DNA of 64,000 nt from Candidatus Stoquefichus sp. SB1 (GCF_001244545.1 NZ_LN852696.1:496001-560000), one strand, 5' to 3'. Numbered from the stretch's first letter, positions 1 through 8,505 are shown. Numbers and translations are program-made. The notes: generated from the sequence alone by a model not told the origin.

Positions 1-192
1 AATATTGCAAATCCAAGTGCATTATTATTAGCCTTTGCACTTATGCTAGAAGCATTAGGAAAATTAGATCAAGCAAATCGTTTAAGAGATGCTTTATCAG
101 CAGTTGTTGAAGAAGGGAAAGTCGTAACACCTGATATTGGTGGAAAGGCTTCTACAACTGAATTTACTCAAGCTATTATTGAGAAATTATAG
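1..192 (+). CDS. Isocitrate/isopropylmalate dehydrogenase family, C-terminal fragment
   Basis: The frame is open from base 1 and stops at 192, giving 63 residues of a gene that begins before the window. The start NIANPSALLLAFALMLEALG and the later VVTPDIGGKASTTEF match the C-terminal end of the NAD(P)-dependent beta-decarboxylating dehydrogenases (isocitrate, 3-isopropylmalate, tartrate/malate). The catalytic residues are outside the window, so the substrate cannot be decided. The GntR/FCD regulator gene follows after 12 bases and is probably in the same operon, which would fit an organic-acid role. Family assignment is fairly secure; the exact enzyme is not. Confidence 0.75.
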   Translation, partial: NIANPSALLLAFALMLEALGKLDQANRLRDALSAVVEEGKVVTPDIGGKASTTEFTQAIIEKL

Positions 193-204
193 GAGGGAAA
201 TCAT

Positions 205-885
205 ATGCCATCACACAGTTTATTTGAACAAGTATCGCATGGCTCTTTAGGAAATAAAATATTTGATATTTTACGAGATCGTATTTTAAATGAAAAATAT
301 GAGAATGGTCAAAAATTAAATGAATTATCTTTGGCAAGTGAATTAAAGATTAGTCGAACACCTATTCGCGAAGCTTTAAAACAACTTGAATTAGAAGGTC
401 TTGTTGAAAGTATTCCTAATAAAGGTGTCTATGTTAAAGGTTTTTCACCAAGAGATATTGATGATATGTTTGAAATTCGTTTAGCATTAGAAGGTTTAGC
501 TATTCAACTTGCTATTGATAGAATGGATGAAGTTCATTTAGCCAAAATCAAAGATGTATTTGAATTAATGGAGTTTTATACTGCTAAAAAAGAACAGGAA
601 AAAATTAATGATTTAAATATTCTTTATCATGAAACAATTTATCAGGCCACACAATCTCAATACTTTGAACAATTATTAAAAGATGTCCATTATTATGTTT
701 CTGTGACAAGTCGTCATTCAATTACTCAACCTGAAAGATTAGAAACAGCTTTAAAAGAACATCGTGCGATTTTAGAAGCTATTATTGCTAATGATAAAGA
801 ATTAGCTAAAGAAACAATTCAAAAACATATTAGAAAGACTCAAGTCTTAGTAAGAAACTATTATGCTCATAAAAACAAAAAATAG
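205..885 (+). CDS. GntR/FadR-type (FCD domain) transcriptional regulator
   Basis: A 226-residue protein. Residues about 15-80 form a winged helix-turn-helix of the GntR type, with the typical LASELKISRTPIREALKQLE followed by a wing (GLVESIPNKGVYV). Residues about 90-220 are an all-helical FCD ligand-binding domain, with the usual metal-ligand-like residues around EIRLALE, YHETIY and EHRAILEAI. The FadR/FCD subfamily usually responds to organic acids or acidic sugars. GGAGG sits just before the ATG at 205. It follows the dehydrogenase gene by 12 bases, so it probably controls that operon. The effector cannot be read from sequence. Confidence 0.9.
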   Translation: MPSHSLFEQVSHGSLGNKIFDILRDRILNEKYENGQKLNELSLASELKISRTPIREALKQLELEGLVESIPNKGVYVKGFSPRDIDDMFEIRLALEGLAIQLAIDRMDEVHLAKIKDVFELMEFYTAKKEQEKINDLNILYHETIYQATQSQYFEQLLKDVHYYVSVTSRHSITQPERLETALKEHRAILEAIIANDKELAKETIQKHIRKTQVLVRNYYAHKNKK

Positions 886-904
886 ATAGGAATTATTATC
901 TATG

Positions 905-929
905 CCTAATCTTCGGATTAGGTTTTTTG
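905..929 (+). terminator. Intrinsic terminator after the GntR/FCD gene
   Basis: A 7-bp stem (CCTAATC/GATTAGG) with a TTCG loop is followed by TTTTTTG. It ends the first operon. Confidence 0.9.
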
Positions 930-932
930 TTA

Positions 933-960
933 CAAAAAAACCTCACAAAATATTGTGAGG
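933..960 (-). terminator. Intrinsic terminator of the UTRA regulator gene
   Basis: An 8-bp inverted repeat (CCTCACAA/TTGTGAGG) at 941-960 is followed, on the minus strand, by a run of seven T. It lies directly downstream of the minus-strand GntR/UTRA gene and back to back with the plus-strand terminator. Confidence 0.85.
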
Positions 961-965
961 CCTCT

Positions 966-1667
966 TTATAATTTGTATTGAATTTGATAATTATGAATAC
1001 GTGTATTATATCTAGCATGAGATACTTCAATCACTTTACCATAAATATCATGCGAAACTCTTTTTCGACCAAGTACAGGACCGGTTTCTAAGTTTAAAGC
1101 TTGTAGAATTTCTAATGGTGGAAATTCTACATAAAAATCATCATTAAAATCAGCTACAGAATGATTATGTTGATATAAATACATATATAAAGAAAAATCA
1201 TTTAATCTTTGTTGGTCAGGAATCGCAATATCACCTGGTAAATAATGTGTAAAATGGATATAAGGCTGACCATCTAAATAATAACAACGACTGATTTTTA
1301 AGCATTGTCTACCATAATGCTGAAATAATTCATGTTGTGGGTCTATTATCATATATTCAAATTGAGTATTTTCTTTTGTGACCTGATAACCTTGCTGATT
1401 CAAGATAGAAGAAAAAGATTGACCATTTGATAATTTATTAAATATACTATTACTAATAACAGTGGTTCCTTTACCACTTTTTTTAGTTACATAACCATCA
1501 TTTTCTAATAATTCAATGGCTTTACGAATAGTAATTTTACTCACTTTGAATTGTTCTTCTAATTCTGTTTCAGTAGGGAGAAATGTTCCAATAGGATAGA
1601 TTCCATTAATGATAGAATCTTTAATCACTTCCATAATTGAATAATACAAAGGGACTTTTTCGTTCAT
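966..1667 (-). CDS. GntR family regulator with UTRA domain
   Basis: 233 residues from ATG 1667, chosen because GAAAGGA lies just upstream and the reading frame before it encodes only an implausible hydrophobic leader. Residues about 5-70 are a GntR winged helix-turn-helix (PTETELEEQFKVSKITIRKA, then DGYVTKKSGKGTTV). Residues about 90-230 are a UTRA (HutC-type) ligand domain, which in this family binds phosphosugars or similar effectors. It is divergent from the EIIC-MupG-Dga operon, and a perfect inverted repeat covers both promoters. The simplest reading is the local repressor of that operon and of itself, relieved by an intermediate of the pathway. Target and effector are inferred. Confidence 0.9.
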   Translation of the reverse strand: MNEKVPLYYSIMEVIKDSIINGIYPIGTFLPTETELEEQFKVSKITIRKAIELLENDGYVTKKSGKGTTVISNSIFNKLSNGQSFSSILNQQGYQVTKENTQFEYMIIDPQHELFQHYGRQCLKISRCYYLDGQPYIHFTHYLPGDIAIPDQQRLNDFSLYMYLYQHNHSVADFNDDFYVEFPPLEILQALNLETGPVLGRKRVSHDIYGKVIEVSHARYNTRIHNYQIQYKL

Positions 1668-1742
1668 AAAATGCATCTTCCTTTCAATAGATAGACTTAT
1701 TATAACATAGAAAACTAAGAAAATGGTAAAAATTATAAAAAA

Positions 1743-1784
1743 TATAACATTATAATCTTTACAAATAAACATTATAATGTTATA
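1743..1784. promoter_or_regulatory. Divergent promoters with a 14-bp inverted-repeat operator
   Basis: TATAACATTATAAT (1743-1756) and its exact reverse complement (1771-1784) are separated by 14 bases. Each arm holds a TATAAT-like -10 box: plus strand 1773-1778 for the EIIC operon, minus strand 1754-1749 for the GntR/UTRA gene. A repressor bound here would block both promoters. The arrangement is visible; which protein binds is inferred. Confidence 0.7.
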
Positions 1785-1820
1785 GTGCAAGCGTAAACAA
1801 AATAGGTGAGGAGAAAATGT

Positions 1821-3119
1821 ATGGAAAAGTTTATGAAAATGATTGAAGAAAAGTTAATGCCAGTGGCGCTTAAAATTAGTGGTCAGCGTCATATGCAGGC
1901 GGTAAGACAAGGGGTTGTAGCAACTTTACCGTTGACGATTGTAGGGTCGTTCTTTTGTATTTTATTGAATATACCAATTGATGGGTATTCTGAGTTTATT
2001 GCACCCTATTTAAATATTATTGATGTCCCATTTCGTTTCACAGTTGGAATTTTAGCATTATATGCTGCTTATGGAATTGGATCATCACTTGCTAGATATT
2101 ACAAGCTTGATGAATTAGGATGTGGGATGCTTGCAACTGTAGCATTCTTAGTTTCAACAGTTGTGCCAGTGAAAGTGACTGCTGGTATGCCTGAAGTCAT
2201 TGCTGATGGAAGATATTTATCAATTGGTGCATTGAGTGCAAGTTCATTATTTGGAGCTATTGTGGCAGCATTAATTTCTGTTGAAATTTATCGTTTCTGT
2301 AAAGAAAAGAATATTGTAATCAAGATGCCTGATGGTGTACCTCCAGAAGTTGCGAATTCATTTAGTGCTTTGATTCCAGCAGCAGTTGTTATCTTGTTAT
2401 TCTGGATTGTTCGTTATGTTTTCAATTTTGATATTAGTGCAACATTAAGTAATTTATTAATGCCTCTAAAAGATACTTTAGCAGGAAATAGTTTATTGGG
2501 TGGATTATTAACAGTAACATTAATTACGTTTTTCTGGGTACTTGGTATTCATGGACCAGCAATTATGTCACCAGTCATTAGACCAATTTGGGATATGACT
2601 ATTGCTGAAAATATGGAAATATTTGCTGCTGGAACAGCTGCTTCACAATTACCAAATATTTTTACAGAACAATTTTTACAATGGTTTATCTGGATTGGTG
2701 GAGCAGGAGCAACACTTGCATTGGTTTGTTTGTTCTTAAGATCAAAATCACAGTATATTAAAAGTTTAGGAAAATTATGTATTATTCCAGGTATCTTTAA
2801 TATTAATGAACCAGTTATCTTTGGTGCTCCTATTGTTATGAATCCAATTCTAGCTATCCCATTTGTAGTAGCACCCATTATTATGACTATTGTTTCTTAT
2901 TTATTTACAATTTCTGGTTTGGTGCCAATGATGATGGCAAAATTACCATTTACTTTACCAGCTCCACTAGCAGCGGTTATGTCAACAGATTGGTCTATTA
3001 TGGCAGGAGTTTTGGTTATTATTAATTTTATTATTGCTTTAGTGATTTATTATCCATTCTTCAAAATGTTTGAAAAACAACAATTAGAAAAAGAATTAGC
3101 TGCAAAAACAGAAGCATAG
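1821..3119 (+). CDS. PTS EIIC, lactose/cellobiose-type permease
   Basis: 432 residues from ATG 1821; GAGGAG lies 7 bases upstream, whereas the longer GTG at 1806 has no ribosome site. It is a multi-spanning membrane protein with the marks of the lactose/cellobiose EIIC family: the loop FFWVLGIHGPAIMSPVIRPI and the signature FNINEPVIFGAPIVMNPI. It transports a sugar, probably a beta-linked disaccharide, during phosphorylation. No EIIA or EIIB gene is in the operon or elsewhere in the window, so it must share partners encoded elsewhere. It is the first gene of the operon, 32 bases before the small membrane-protein gene. Substrate is inferred only from the downstream enzymes. Confidence 0.92.
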   Translation: MEKFMKMIEEKLMPVALKISGQRHMQAVRQGVVATLPLTIVGSFFCILLNIPIDGYSEFIAPYLNIIDVPFRFTVGILALYAAYGIGSSLARYYKLDELGCGMLATVAFLVSTVVPVKVTAGMPEVIADGRYLSIGALSASSLFGAIVAALISVEIYRFCKEKNIVIKMPDGVPPEVANSFSALIPAAVVILLFWIVRYVFNFDISATLSNLLMPLKDTLAGNSLLGGLLTVTLITFFWVLGIHGPAIMSPVIRPIWDMTIAENMEIFAAGTAASQLPNIFTEQFLQWFIWIGGAGATLALVCLFLRSKSQYIKSLGKLCIIPGIFNINEPVIFGAPIVMNPILAIPFVVAPIIMTIVSYLFTISGLVPMMMAKLPFTLPAPLAAVMSTDWSIMAGVLVIINFIIALVIYYPFFKMFEKQQLEKELAAKTEA

Positions 3120-3151
3120 AAAGGAAAGACAGACGTCTTTGGTGAATAAAA

Positions 3152-3418
3152 ATGATTCAAGTCTCAACATTTATTGGAATATTGCTTAGTTTCTTTATAA
3201 CAACAGTATTGGCTGAAAAGTATTATCAAAAAAATTCTATTAAAACAAGATTGCGTACAATGATTCTTTATATTATGGCATATATGTTTGTTCTTTTAAC
3301 TTTTGTGGTACTTGTTCCACAAGCTTTTCCAATTTTAATTTTTGGAAGTGTTGTCATGGCAAGTTTCTTTAATGTCTATAATCGTCATCGTAGAATTCCT
3401 GGTGAGGTAGAGGTATGA
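3152..3418 (+). CDS. Small membrane protein of unknown function in the EIIC-MupG operon
   Basis: 88 residues. Two or three hydrophobic segments are visible, about 5-22, 35-55 and 58-75, and the tail is basic then acidic (YNRHRRIPGEVEV). I do not recognise a family. The stop codon overlaps the next ATG by four bases (ATGA), so it is translationally linked to the MupG-family gene. Position between the EIIC and the first enzyme suggests a membrane accessory to uptake, but nothing in the sequence proves this. The start at 3152 is preceded by a modest GGTGAA site. Confidence 0.7.
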   Translation: MIQVSTFIGILLSFFITTVLAEKYYQKNSIKTRLRTMILYIMAYMFVLLTFVVLVPQAFPILIFGSVVMASFFNVYNRHRRIPGEVEV

Positions 3419-4503
3419 AAAGAGCATTAGGAATATCTATTTATCCTGAACATAGTACACCTGATAAAGATAAAGCATATTTAAAACTTGCTAGTGAATA
3501 TGGTTTTACAAGAGTCTTCACATGCTTGTTATCAGTTAATAAACCTAAAAATGAAATCATTGCAGAATTTAAAGATATTATTCAATATGCTACAAGTTTA
3601 AACTATGAAGTCATATTGGATGTTGCTCCAGCTGTTTTTGATCAATTAGGAATTTCATATGATGATTTGAGTTTCTTTTATGAAATGGGAGCAACAGGTA
3701 TTCGTCTAGATATGGGATTTGATGGAGCTAAAGAAGCAATGCTTACATTTAATCCTTATCATTTAGCAATTGAAATTAATATGTCAAATAATGTTGCTTA
3801 TCTTGACAATATTATGACATATCAACCTAATGCACCATTCCTTTATGGTTGTCATAACTTCTATCCTCAAAAAGGAACGGGGTTAGACTATGATTTCTTT
3901 GTGAAATGTTCTCAACGTTTTAAACAGCAGGGAATAAGAACAGCAGCCTTTATTAATTCACATGATGCAACAATTGGACCATGGTCAATTAATGATGGAT
4001 TATGTACATTAGAGATGCATCGTGATTTACCAATTGATGTTCAGGCAAAACATCTTTTTGCAACAAACTTAATTGATGATGTCATTATTGGTAATGCCTA
4101 TGCAAGTTGTGAGGAATTAGCTGCTTTGTCAAAAATTAATCGTTATCAGTTAGAATTAAATGTTGAAGTATTCAATCAGACAACAGATATTGAAAAGGAT
4201 ATAATGTTTAATGAACAGCATTATCGTCGTGGAGATATAACGAAACAAGCAGTACGTTCTACTGAAGTCAGAAAAAAACAAGTTGATAAAGATATTTCAA
4301 GTCATGATAATTTGGCATCATTACAATTAGGGGATGTTGTTATTGGGAATAATCTTTTTGGAAAATATAAAGGTGAACTTCAAATTATCTTAGAAGAGTG
4401 TTATGATGAACGTAAGAATAAAGTTGGAAGAGTTGTTACTGAAGAATTATTTTTAATAAATTATATAGACGCATGGACAAAATTTAAATTGAAAGAGAAA
4501 TGA
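3415..4503 (+). CDS. MupG-family TIM-barrel 6-phospho-glycosidase (DUF871)
   Basis: 362 residues. The N-terminus (LGISIYPEHS, then YGFTRVFTCLLSV) and the barrel segment GATGIRLDMGFDG are typical of the MupG/DUF871 family. The C-terminal roughly 110 residues are the cyclophilin-like domain usual in this family. The characterised member, Staphylococcus aureus MupG, hydrolyses MurNAc-6-phosphate-GlcNAc inside the cell. Here there is no MurQ etherase beside it; instead the gene starts four bases inside the small membrane-protein gene and ends four bases inside an amidohydrolase gene, followed by glucosaminate-catabolic enzymes. A different phosphorylated amino-sugar disaccharide is therefore likely. 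The family is secure; substrate is inferred. Confidence 0.88.
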   Translation: MKRALGISIYPEHSTPDKDKAYLKLASEYGFTRVFTCLLSVNKPKNEIIAEFKDIIQYATSLNYEVILDVAPAVFDQLGISYDDLSFFYEMGATGIRLDMGFDGAKEAMLTFNPYHLAIEINMSNNVAYLDNIMTYQPNAPFLYGCHNFYPQKGTGLDYDFFVKCSQRFKQQGIRTAAFINSHDATIGPWSINDGLCTLEMHRDLPIDVQAKHLFATNLIDDVIIGNAYASCEELAALSKINRYQLELNVEVFNQTTDIEKDIMFNEQHYRRGDITKQAVRSTEVRKKQVDKDISSHDNLASLQLGDVVIGNNLFGKYKGELQIILEECYDERKNKVGRVVTEELFLINYIDAWTKFKLKEK

Positions 4504-5612
4504 TGAGAGTGGAAAATTATGTAATCAAGCAAGCAAGACTTATAAATGAAGAGCGAGTAGATATACTTGTTGAGAATGGTATTATTCAAAAAATTGCCCC
4601 ATGTATTGAGACTTCATATGAAACATTGAATTTTCAAGATTGTTATGTGAGTGCTGGATGGATTGATATTCATACACATTGTTTTGATAAATTTGAAATC
4701 TATGGTGACCAGGCTGATTTCATTGGTTATCCTCATGGTGTATGTACTGTTGTAGATGCAGGGACAGCAGGGAGTGATACAATTGATGAATTTTATCAGC
4801 AAGTCAAAAATGCAAAGACAAGAGTTTATTCTTTATTAAATATATCCAGTCCAGGAATTTTTGCTCAAGATGAATTAGCTGATTTAAAACGTTTAAATCA
4901 AGAAGCTATTGTTCAGGCATGTCAAAAATATCCTCAATTTATTGTTGGATTAAAAGCCAGAATGTCAAAGAGCGTATTAGGAGATTCAGGGAATCAGCCA
5001 TTAATATTTGCTAAGGAAATGCAAAAGTTTGTTAATTTACCAATTATGGTACATATTGGAACAGCTCCAAGTGTATTAGAAAATATTGTGGATATGTTAG
5101 ATGAATATGATATTATAACACATGTTTTTAATCCTAAACAAAATGGTATTCTTGATAAGGGATACATCAAGGATTGTGTTTATCAGGCAATTGAAAAAGG
5201 TATTATTTTAGATTTAGGTCATGGAACTGATAGTTTTTCATTTGAAACTGCTAAAATAGCATTTCAAAATGGAATAAAAGTGAATACTATTAGTAGTGAT
5301 ATTTATTTTAAAAATCGAATAAATGGACCAGTTTATGATCTTGCTACAACCATGAATAAGATGTTATATATTGGCTATTCATTAGCCGAAGTGATTCGCT
5401 GTGTAACAGTGAATGCATCTAAAGCTTTACACCTTGATCATCTAGGTAGTATAGAAGTTGGGAAAACTGCCGATTTTACAGTTTTTCATATTTGTCCACA
5501 AGACATTGAATTGACAGATTCATTACACCAAAAAGTGACGATGTGTCATTATTTAAAGCCAGATTATACAATTGTGAAAAATCATCTTTATCAAATAGAG
5601 GAGGATAAATAA
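4500..5612 (+). CDS. Amidohydrolase/deacetylase-type metallohydrolase (COG3964)
   Basis: 370 residues of the amidohydrolase superfamily. Visible metal-site motifs are GWIDIHTHCF near residue 55, a Lys in VGLKARMS (the usual carboxylated Lys position), MVHIGT, DLGHGTDSF and SSDIYF. The C-terminal part (LGSIEVGKTADFTVF) is the standard end of the family. The COG3964 branch was long misnamed dihydroorotase or adenine deaminase; related enzymes hydrolyse acyl groups such as N-acetyl amino acids. In this operon, placed just before a DgaE-like ammonia lyase, removal of an N-acetyl group from an acetylated aldonate is the most sensible role. That role is inference. Confidence 0.85.
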   Translation: MMRVENYVIKQARLINEERVDILVENGIIQKIAPCIETSYETLNFQDCYVSAGWIDIHTHCFDKFEIYGDQADFIGYPHGVCTVVDAGTAGSDTIDEFYQQVKNAKTRVYSLLNISSPGIFAQDELADLKRLNQEAIVQACQKYPQFIVGLKARMSKSVLGDSGNQPLIFAKEMQKFVNLPIMVHIGTAPSVLENIVDMLDEYDIITHVFNPKQNGILDKGYIKDCVYQAIEKGIILDLGHGTDSFSFETAKIAFQNGIKVNTISSDIYFKNRINGPVYDLATTMNKMLYIGYSLAEVIRCVTVNASKALHLDHLGSIEVGKTADFTVFHICPQDIELTDSLHQKVTMCHYLKPDYTIVKNHLYQIEEDK

Positions 5613-6703
5613 TGGATGTTTATGAAAAATATCATGTGAGTCGAGTTATTAATGCATCAGGGAAAATGACCATTCTTGGGGGTTCAAGAGTGAATGAGCA
5701 GATTATTGACCAATGTGCAATTGGGGCTGGAAATTTCTTTGAAGTGAAAAACTTGCTTGATAAGACGGGGGAATATATAGCTCATCTTTTAAATGTTGAG
5801 AGTGCCTATATTGTCAATAGTGCATCGGGTGGAATTGCCCAGGCAATAGGTGCGGCTATTTGCCAAGATGATTATCATAAAATCATGAATCTTTATGACC
5901 CATCACTTTTAAAAAGAGAAGTCATTATTTGTAAAGGGCATAATGTTAATTATGGTACAGCAATTGAAGTGACAATGCGTTTGGGTGGAGCAAAGGTTGT
6001 AGAGGCAGGATATGCTAATGAATGTACTTTAGAAAGCGTTAAAGCTTGTATTCATGAAAATACAGCAGCTCTACTTTATGTTAAATCACATCACTGTGTA
6101 CAAAAGGGAATGCCGACACCAGAAGAATTTATTGATTTAGCACACCAGTATCATTTACCAGTTATTGTAGATGCGGCTGCTGAAAGTGATTTGATAAAAT
6201 ATTATCAAATGGGAGCGGAATGCGTGATTTATTCAGGAACAAAAGCATTAGGTGGACCAACTTCTGGGTTGGTTATTGGTAAGAAAAATTATATTGATCT
6301 TATTAAGATGCAATATGCTGGAATTGGACGAATTATGAAAGTCGGAAAAGAAAACATAATTGGTTTAACTTATGCAATTGAAGAATATGTGCGTAAGCCA
6401 CAAATGACAATAGAACAGCAAACTGCACGTTTCAAACAATTTAATGATTTATTAAATCAATTAAATGGTATATCAGCAAAATGTATTCAAGATGGTGCTG
6501 GACGTCCAATTGTACGTAGTGAAATTACATTGAAGACACATGATGCTAAAGAAGTCAGTCGCTTGTTAAAAACTGGTGATGTGCATATTTATACTCGTGA
6601 TTATAAAGCAAATTTAGGACAAATTGAAATAGATATACGTGATGTCAATGATGAAGAATTGATGATGATTTATCAACGTATTAAAGAAATAGTGGAGGAA
6701 TAA
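5612..6703 (+). CDS. dgaE: DgaE-like PLP-dependent ammonia lyase (SelA-fold)
   Basis: 363 residues, fold type I PLP enzyme. INASGKMTILGGSRVNEQII near the start and the SGTKALGGPTSG motif around residue 210, with the Schiff-base Lys, match D-glucosaminate-6-phosphate ammonia lyase (DgaE) of the SelA-like group. DgaE removes ammonia from 2-amino-2-deoxygluconate (6-phosphate) to give the 2-keto-3-deoxy product. Its ATG shares a base with the stop of the preceding gene and has GAGGAGG upstream. Whether this enzyme prefers the phosphorylated or free substrate is open; the KdgK-like gene downstream hints at the free acid. Confidence 0.88.
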   Translation: MDVYEKYHVSRVINASGKMTILGGSRVNEQIIDQCAIGAGNFFEVKNLLDKTGEYIAHLLNVESAYIVNSASGGIAQAIGAAICQDDYHKIMNLYDPSLLKREVIICKGHNVNYGTAIEVTMRLGGAKVVEAGYANECTLESVKACIHENTAALLYVKSHHCVQKGMPTPEEFIDLAHQYHLPVIVDAAAESDLIKYYQMGAECVIYSGTKALGGPTSGLVIGKKNYIDLIKMQYAGIGRIMKVGKENIIGLTYAIEEYVRKPQMTIEQQTARFKQFNDLLNQLNGISAKCIQDGAGRPIVRSEITLKTHDAKEVSRLLKTGDVHIYTRDYKANLGQIEIDIRDVNDEELMMIYQRIKEIVEE

Positions 6704-6704
6704 G

Positions 6705-7445
6705 ATGGAAAAGAAACCAAATTACTTAAATGATCGAATTTGTTTAAATGTCTTAACAAATTCATTAGCAAATGCCAAGGCATTATATGATATTACTAAA
6801 GGACATATTTTATTAGGATTATTATCTAAAAATTATCCAGATAATGCTTCAGCAATTGAAGATATGTTAAAATATGCAGCCATTACTGATAATTGTATAT
6901 CAGTTGGTTTAGGGGCAGGAGATCCCAAACAATCTCAAATGGTCAGTGAAATTTCACAATATATTCAACCTAGACATGTTAATCAGGTTTTTACTGGTGT
7001 GGGAACAACACGCGCTTTACTTGGACAAAATGATACAGTTGTTAATGGGCTTATTTCTCCTACAGGAACAGTGGGAATGGTCAAAATTTCTACCGGTCCA
7101 TTAAGTAGTCAAGGAAAAGATGCCATTGTGCCAGTTGATACAGCAATTATGATGTTAAAAGATATGGGATGTTCATCAGTCAAATTCTTTCCTATGAAAG
7201 GGTTATCTACAAAAGATGAATATGAAGAAGTTTGTCATGCTTGTGTCCGCAATGATTTTATGTTAGAACCAACAGGTGGCATTGATTTAGATAACTTTAA
7301 AGAAATATGTCAAATTGCATTAGATGCAGGAGTCAAAAAAGTGATTCCTCATGTCTATTCATCAATTATTGATCAAGAAACAAAGTTAACACGTGAAGAA
7401 GATGTTCAAAAATTATATGAAATGATGAAAGATTTAACAAAGTAG
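6705..7445 (+). CDS. dgaF: DgaF-like 2-keto-3-deoxy-6-phosphogluconate aldolase
   Basis: 246 residues of the KDPG-aldolase TIM-barrel class. The Lys in SSVKFFPMKGL is the expected Schiff-base residue, and the LEPTGGIDLDNF strand matches the phosphate-binding end of the barrel. The protein is longer than classical Eda (about 210 residues), as DgaF-type aldolases are. It would split KDPG into pyruvate and glyceraldehyde 3-phosphate. It begins one base after the dgaE stop with GTGGAGG upstream, and belongs to the same transcript. Confidence 0.88.
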   Translation: MEKKPNYLNDRICLNVLTNSLANAKALYDITKGHILLGLLSKNYPDNASAIEDMLKYAAITDNCISVGLGAGDPKQSQMVSEISQYIQPRHVNQVFTGVGTTRALLGQNDTVVNGLISPTGTVGMVKISTGPLSSQGKDAIVPVDTAIMMLKDMGCSSVKFFPMKGLSTKDEYEEVCHACVRNDFMLEPTGGIDLDNFKEICQIALDAGVKKVIPHVYSSIIDQETKLTREEDVQKLYEMMKDLTK

Positions 7446-7453
7446 GTGAATGT

Positions 7454-8449
7454 ATGAAAATATTAGCATTTGGAGAAGTTATGATGCGTATGATGCCATC
7501 TGACTATAAAACATTAACACAAGTCAATGAATTAGAGTTTTTATTTACAGGAACAGGTATCAATATATTATCTGGATTATATCAGATGGGAGAACAGGTT
7601 TCATTTGTGACTAAACTGCCAGATAATGCAATTGGAAAAGCGGCCAGTGCTAATATTAGAAAACTTGGTATTGATGATCGTCATATTGTTTATGGTGGAT
7701 ATCATATGGGGATATATTTTTTAGAAAAAGGTATAGGTAATCGTGCCAGTCAAGTGACATACTTAAACCGTAAAGATAGCTCTTTTGGACAAAGTCAGTT
7801 ATCTGATTATGATTTTTCTTGTTTAGATGGCCAAGATGCTTTGCATATTTGTGGGATATCTTTAGCAATGAATGAAAATGTGAGAGAAGTTGCATTTGCT
7901 TTTGTGAAGGAAGCAAAACAAAGAGGTTTAAAAGTTATTTTTGATTGTAATTTTAGACCAAGTCTTTGGAGCGATGATGAACGACCTTATGTCAAAACAA
8001 TTTATGAAGATATGTTGAATCTAGCTGACATTGTTTTTGCAGGTTATAAAGATGCAACACTTTTATTAGAAATGACTGTTGATAATACCCTCCCTTTCAA
8101 ACAACAGTTAGAATATTTGCTTAAACAAATGTGTCAACAATATCATATAGAAACAATATTTGGAACAATCCGCAATGAAGATAGTATAACGGGTTATATG
8201 ATGAATTGTGGTCAGCTTGTAAAGAGTAAAGAATATGTGCTGACAGTTTATGATCGTGTTGGTGGTGGAGATGGTTTTGCCGCAGGAGCTATTTATGGAT
8301 ATTTACACCAAATGAATCCTAATGACCTTATCAATTATGCGACAGTAAGTGGTGTTTTAGCACATACGACTTATGGAGATAGTCCAATTGTTACAAAAGA
8401 ACAAATTAATGATTTTATAAAATATGGAAAAGAAGATATCAAAAGATAA
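7454..8449 (+). CDS. PfkB-family sugar kinase, probable 2-keto-3-deoxygluconate kinase
   Basis: 331 residues of the ribokinase/PfkB family. The N-terminus (ILAFGEVMMRMMPSDY, then FTGTGINILSGLYQMGEQV) resembles KdgK-type kinases, and YDRVGGGDGFAAGAIYGYL carries the catalytic Asp and anion hole. It would phosphorylate 2-keto-3-deoxygluconate to KDPG, the DgaF substrate. It is the last gene of the operon and is followed by a terminator. Its presence implies that an unphosphorylated keto-deoxy acid is formed upstream, so the aldonate half of the imported sugar probably lacks the PTS phosphate. Family secure, substrate inferred. Confidence 0.85.
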   Translation: MKILAFGEVMMRMMPSDYKTLTQVNELEFLFTGTGINILSGLYQMGEQVSFVTKLPDNAIGKAASANIRKLGIDDRHIVYGGYHMGIYFLEKGIGNRASQVTYLNRKDSSFGQSQLSDYDFSCLDGQDALHICGISLAMNENVREVAFAFVKEAKQRGLKVIFDCNFRPSLWSDDERPYVKTIYEDMLNLADIVFAGYKDATLLLEMTVDNTLPFKQQLEYLLKQMCQQYHIETIFGTIRNEDSITGYMMNCGQLVKSKEYVLTVYDRVGGGDGFAAGAIYGYLHQMNPNDLINYATVSGVLAHTTYGDSPIVTKEQINDFIKYGKEDIKR

Positions 8450-8463
8450 TTTGATTGATTCTT

Positions 8464-8505
8464 AGCTGTTGACGAATTTGCTTTGTCATACAGCTTTTTA
8501 TTTTT
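8464..8505 (+). terminator. Terminator of the EIIC-MupG-Dga operon
   Basis: AGCTGTTGAC pairs with GTCATACAGCT (one bulge) and is followed by TTTTATTTTT. Confidence 0.7.

Noticed and set aside
1668-1790. N-terminal extension of the UTRA regulator
   Set aside because: The frame is open but hydrophobic, has no ribosome site and covers the operator region; ATG 1667 is well supported.
4500-5612. Naming the amidohydrolase dihydroorotase or adenine deaminase
   Set aside because: These are known misannotations of the COG3964 group, and no pyrimidine or purine genes are adjacent.
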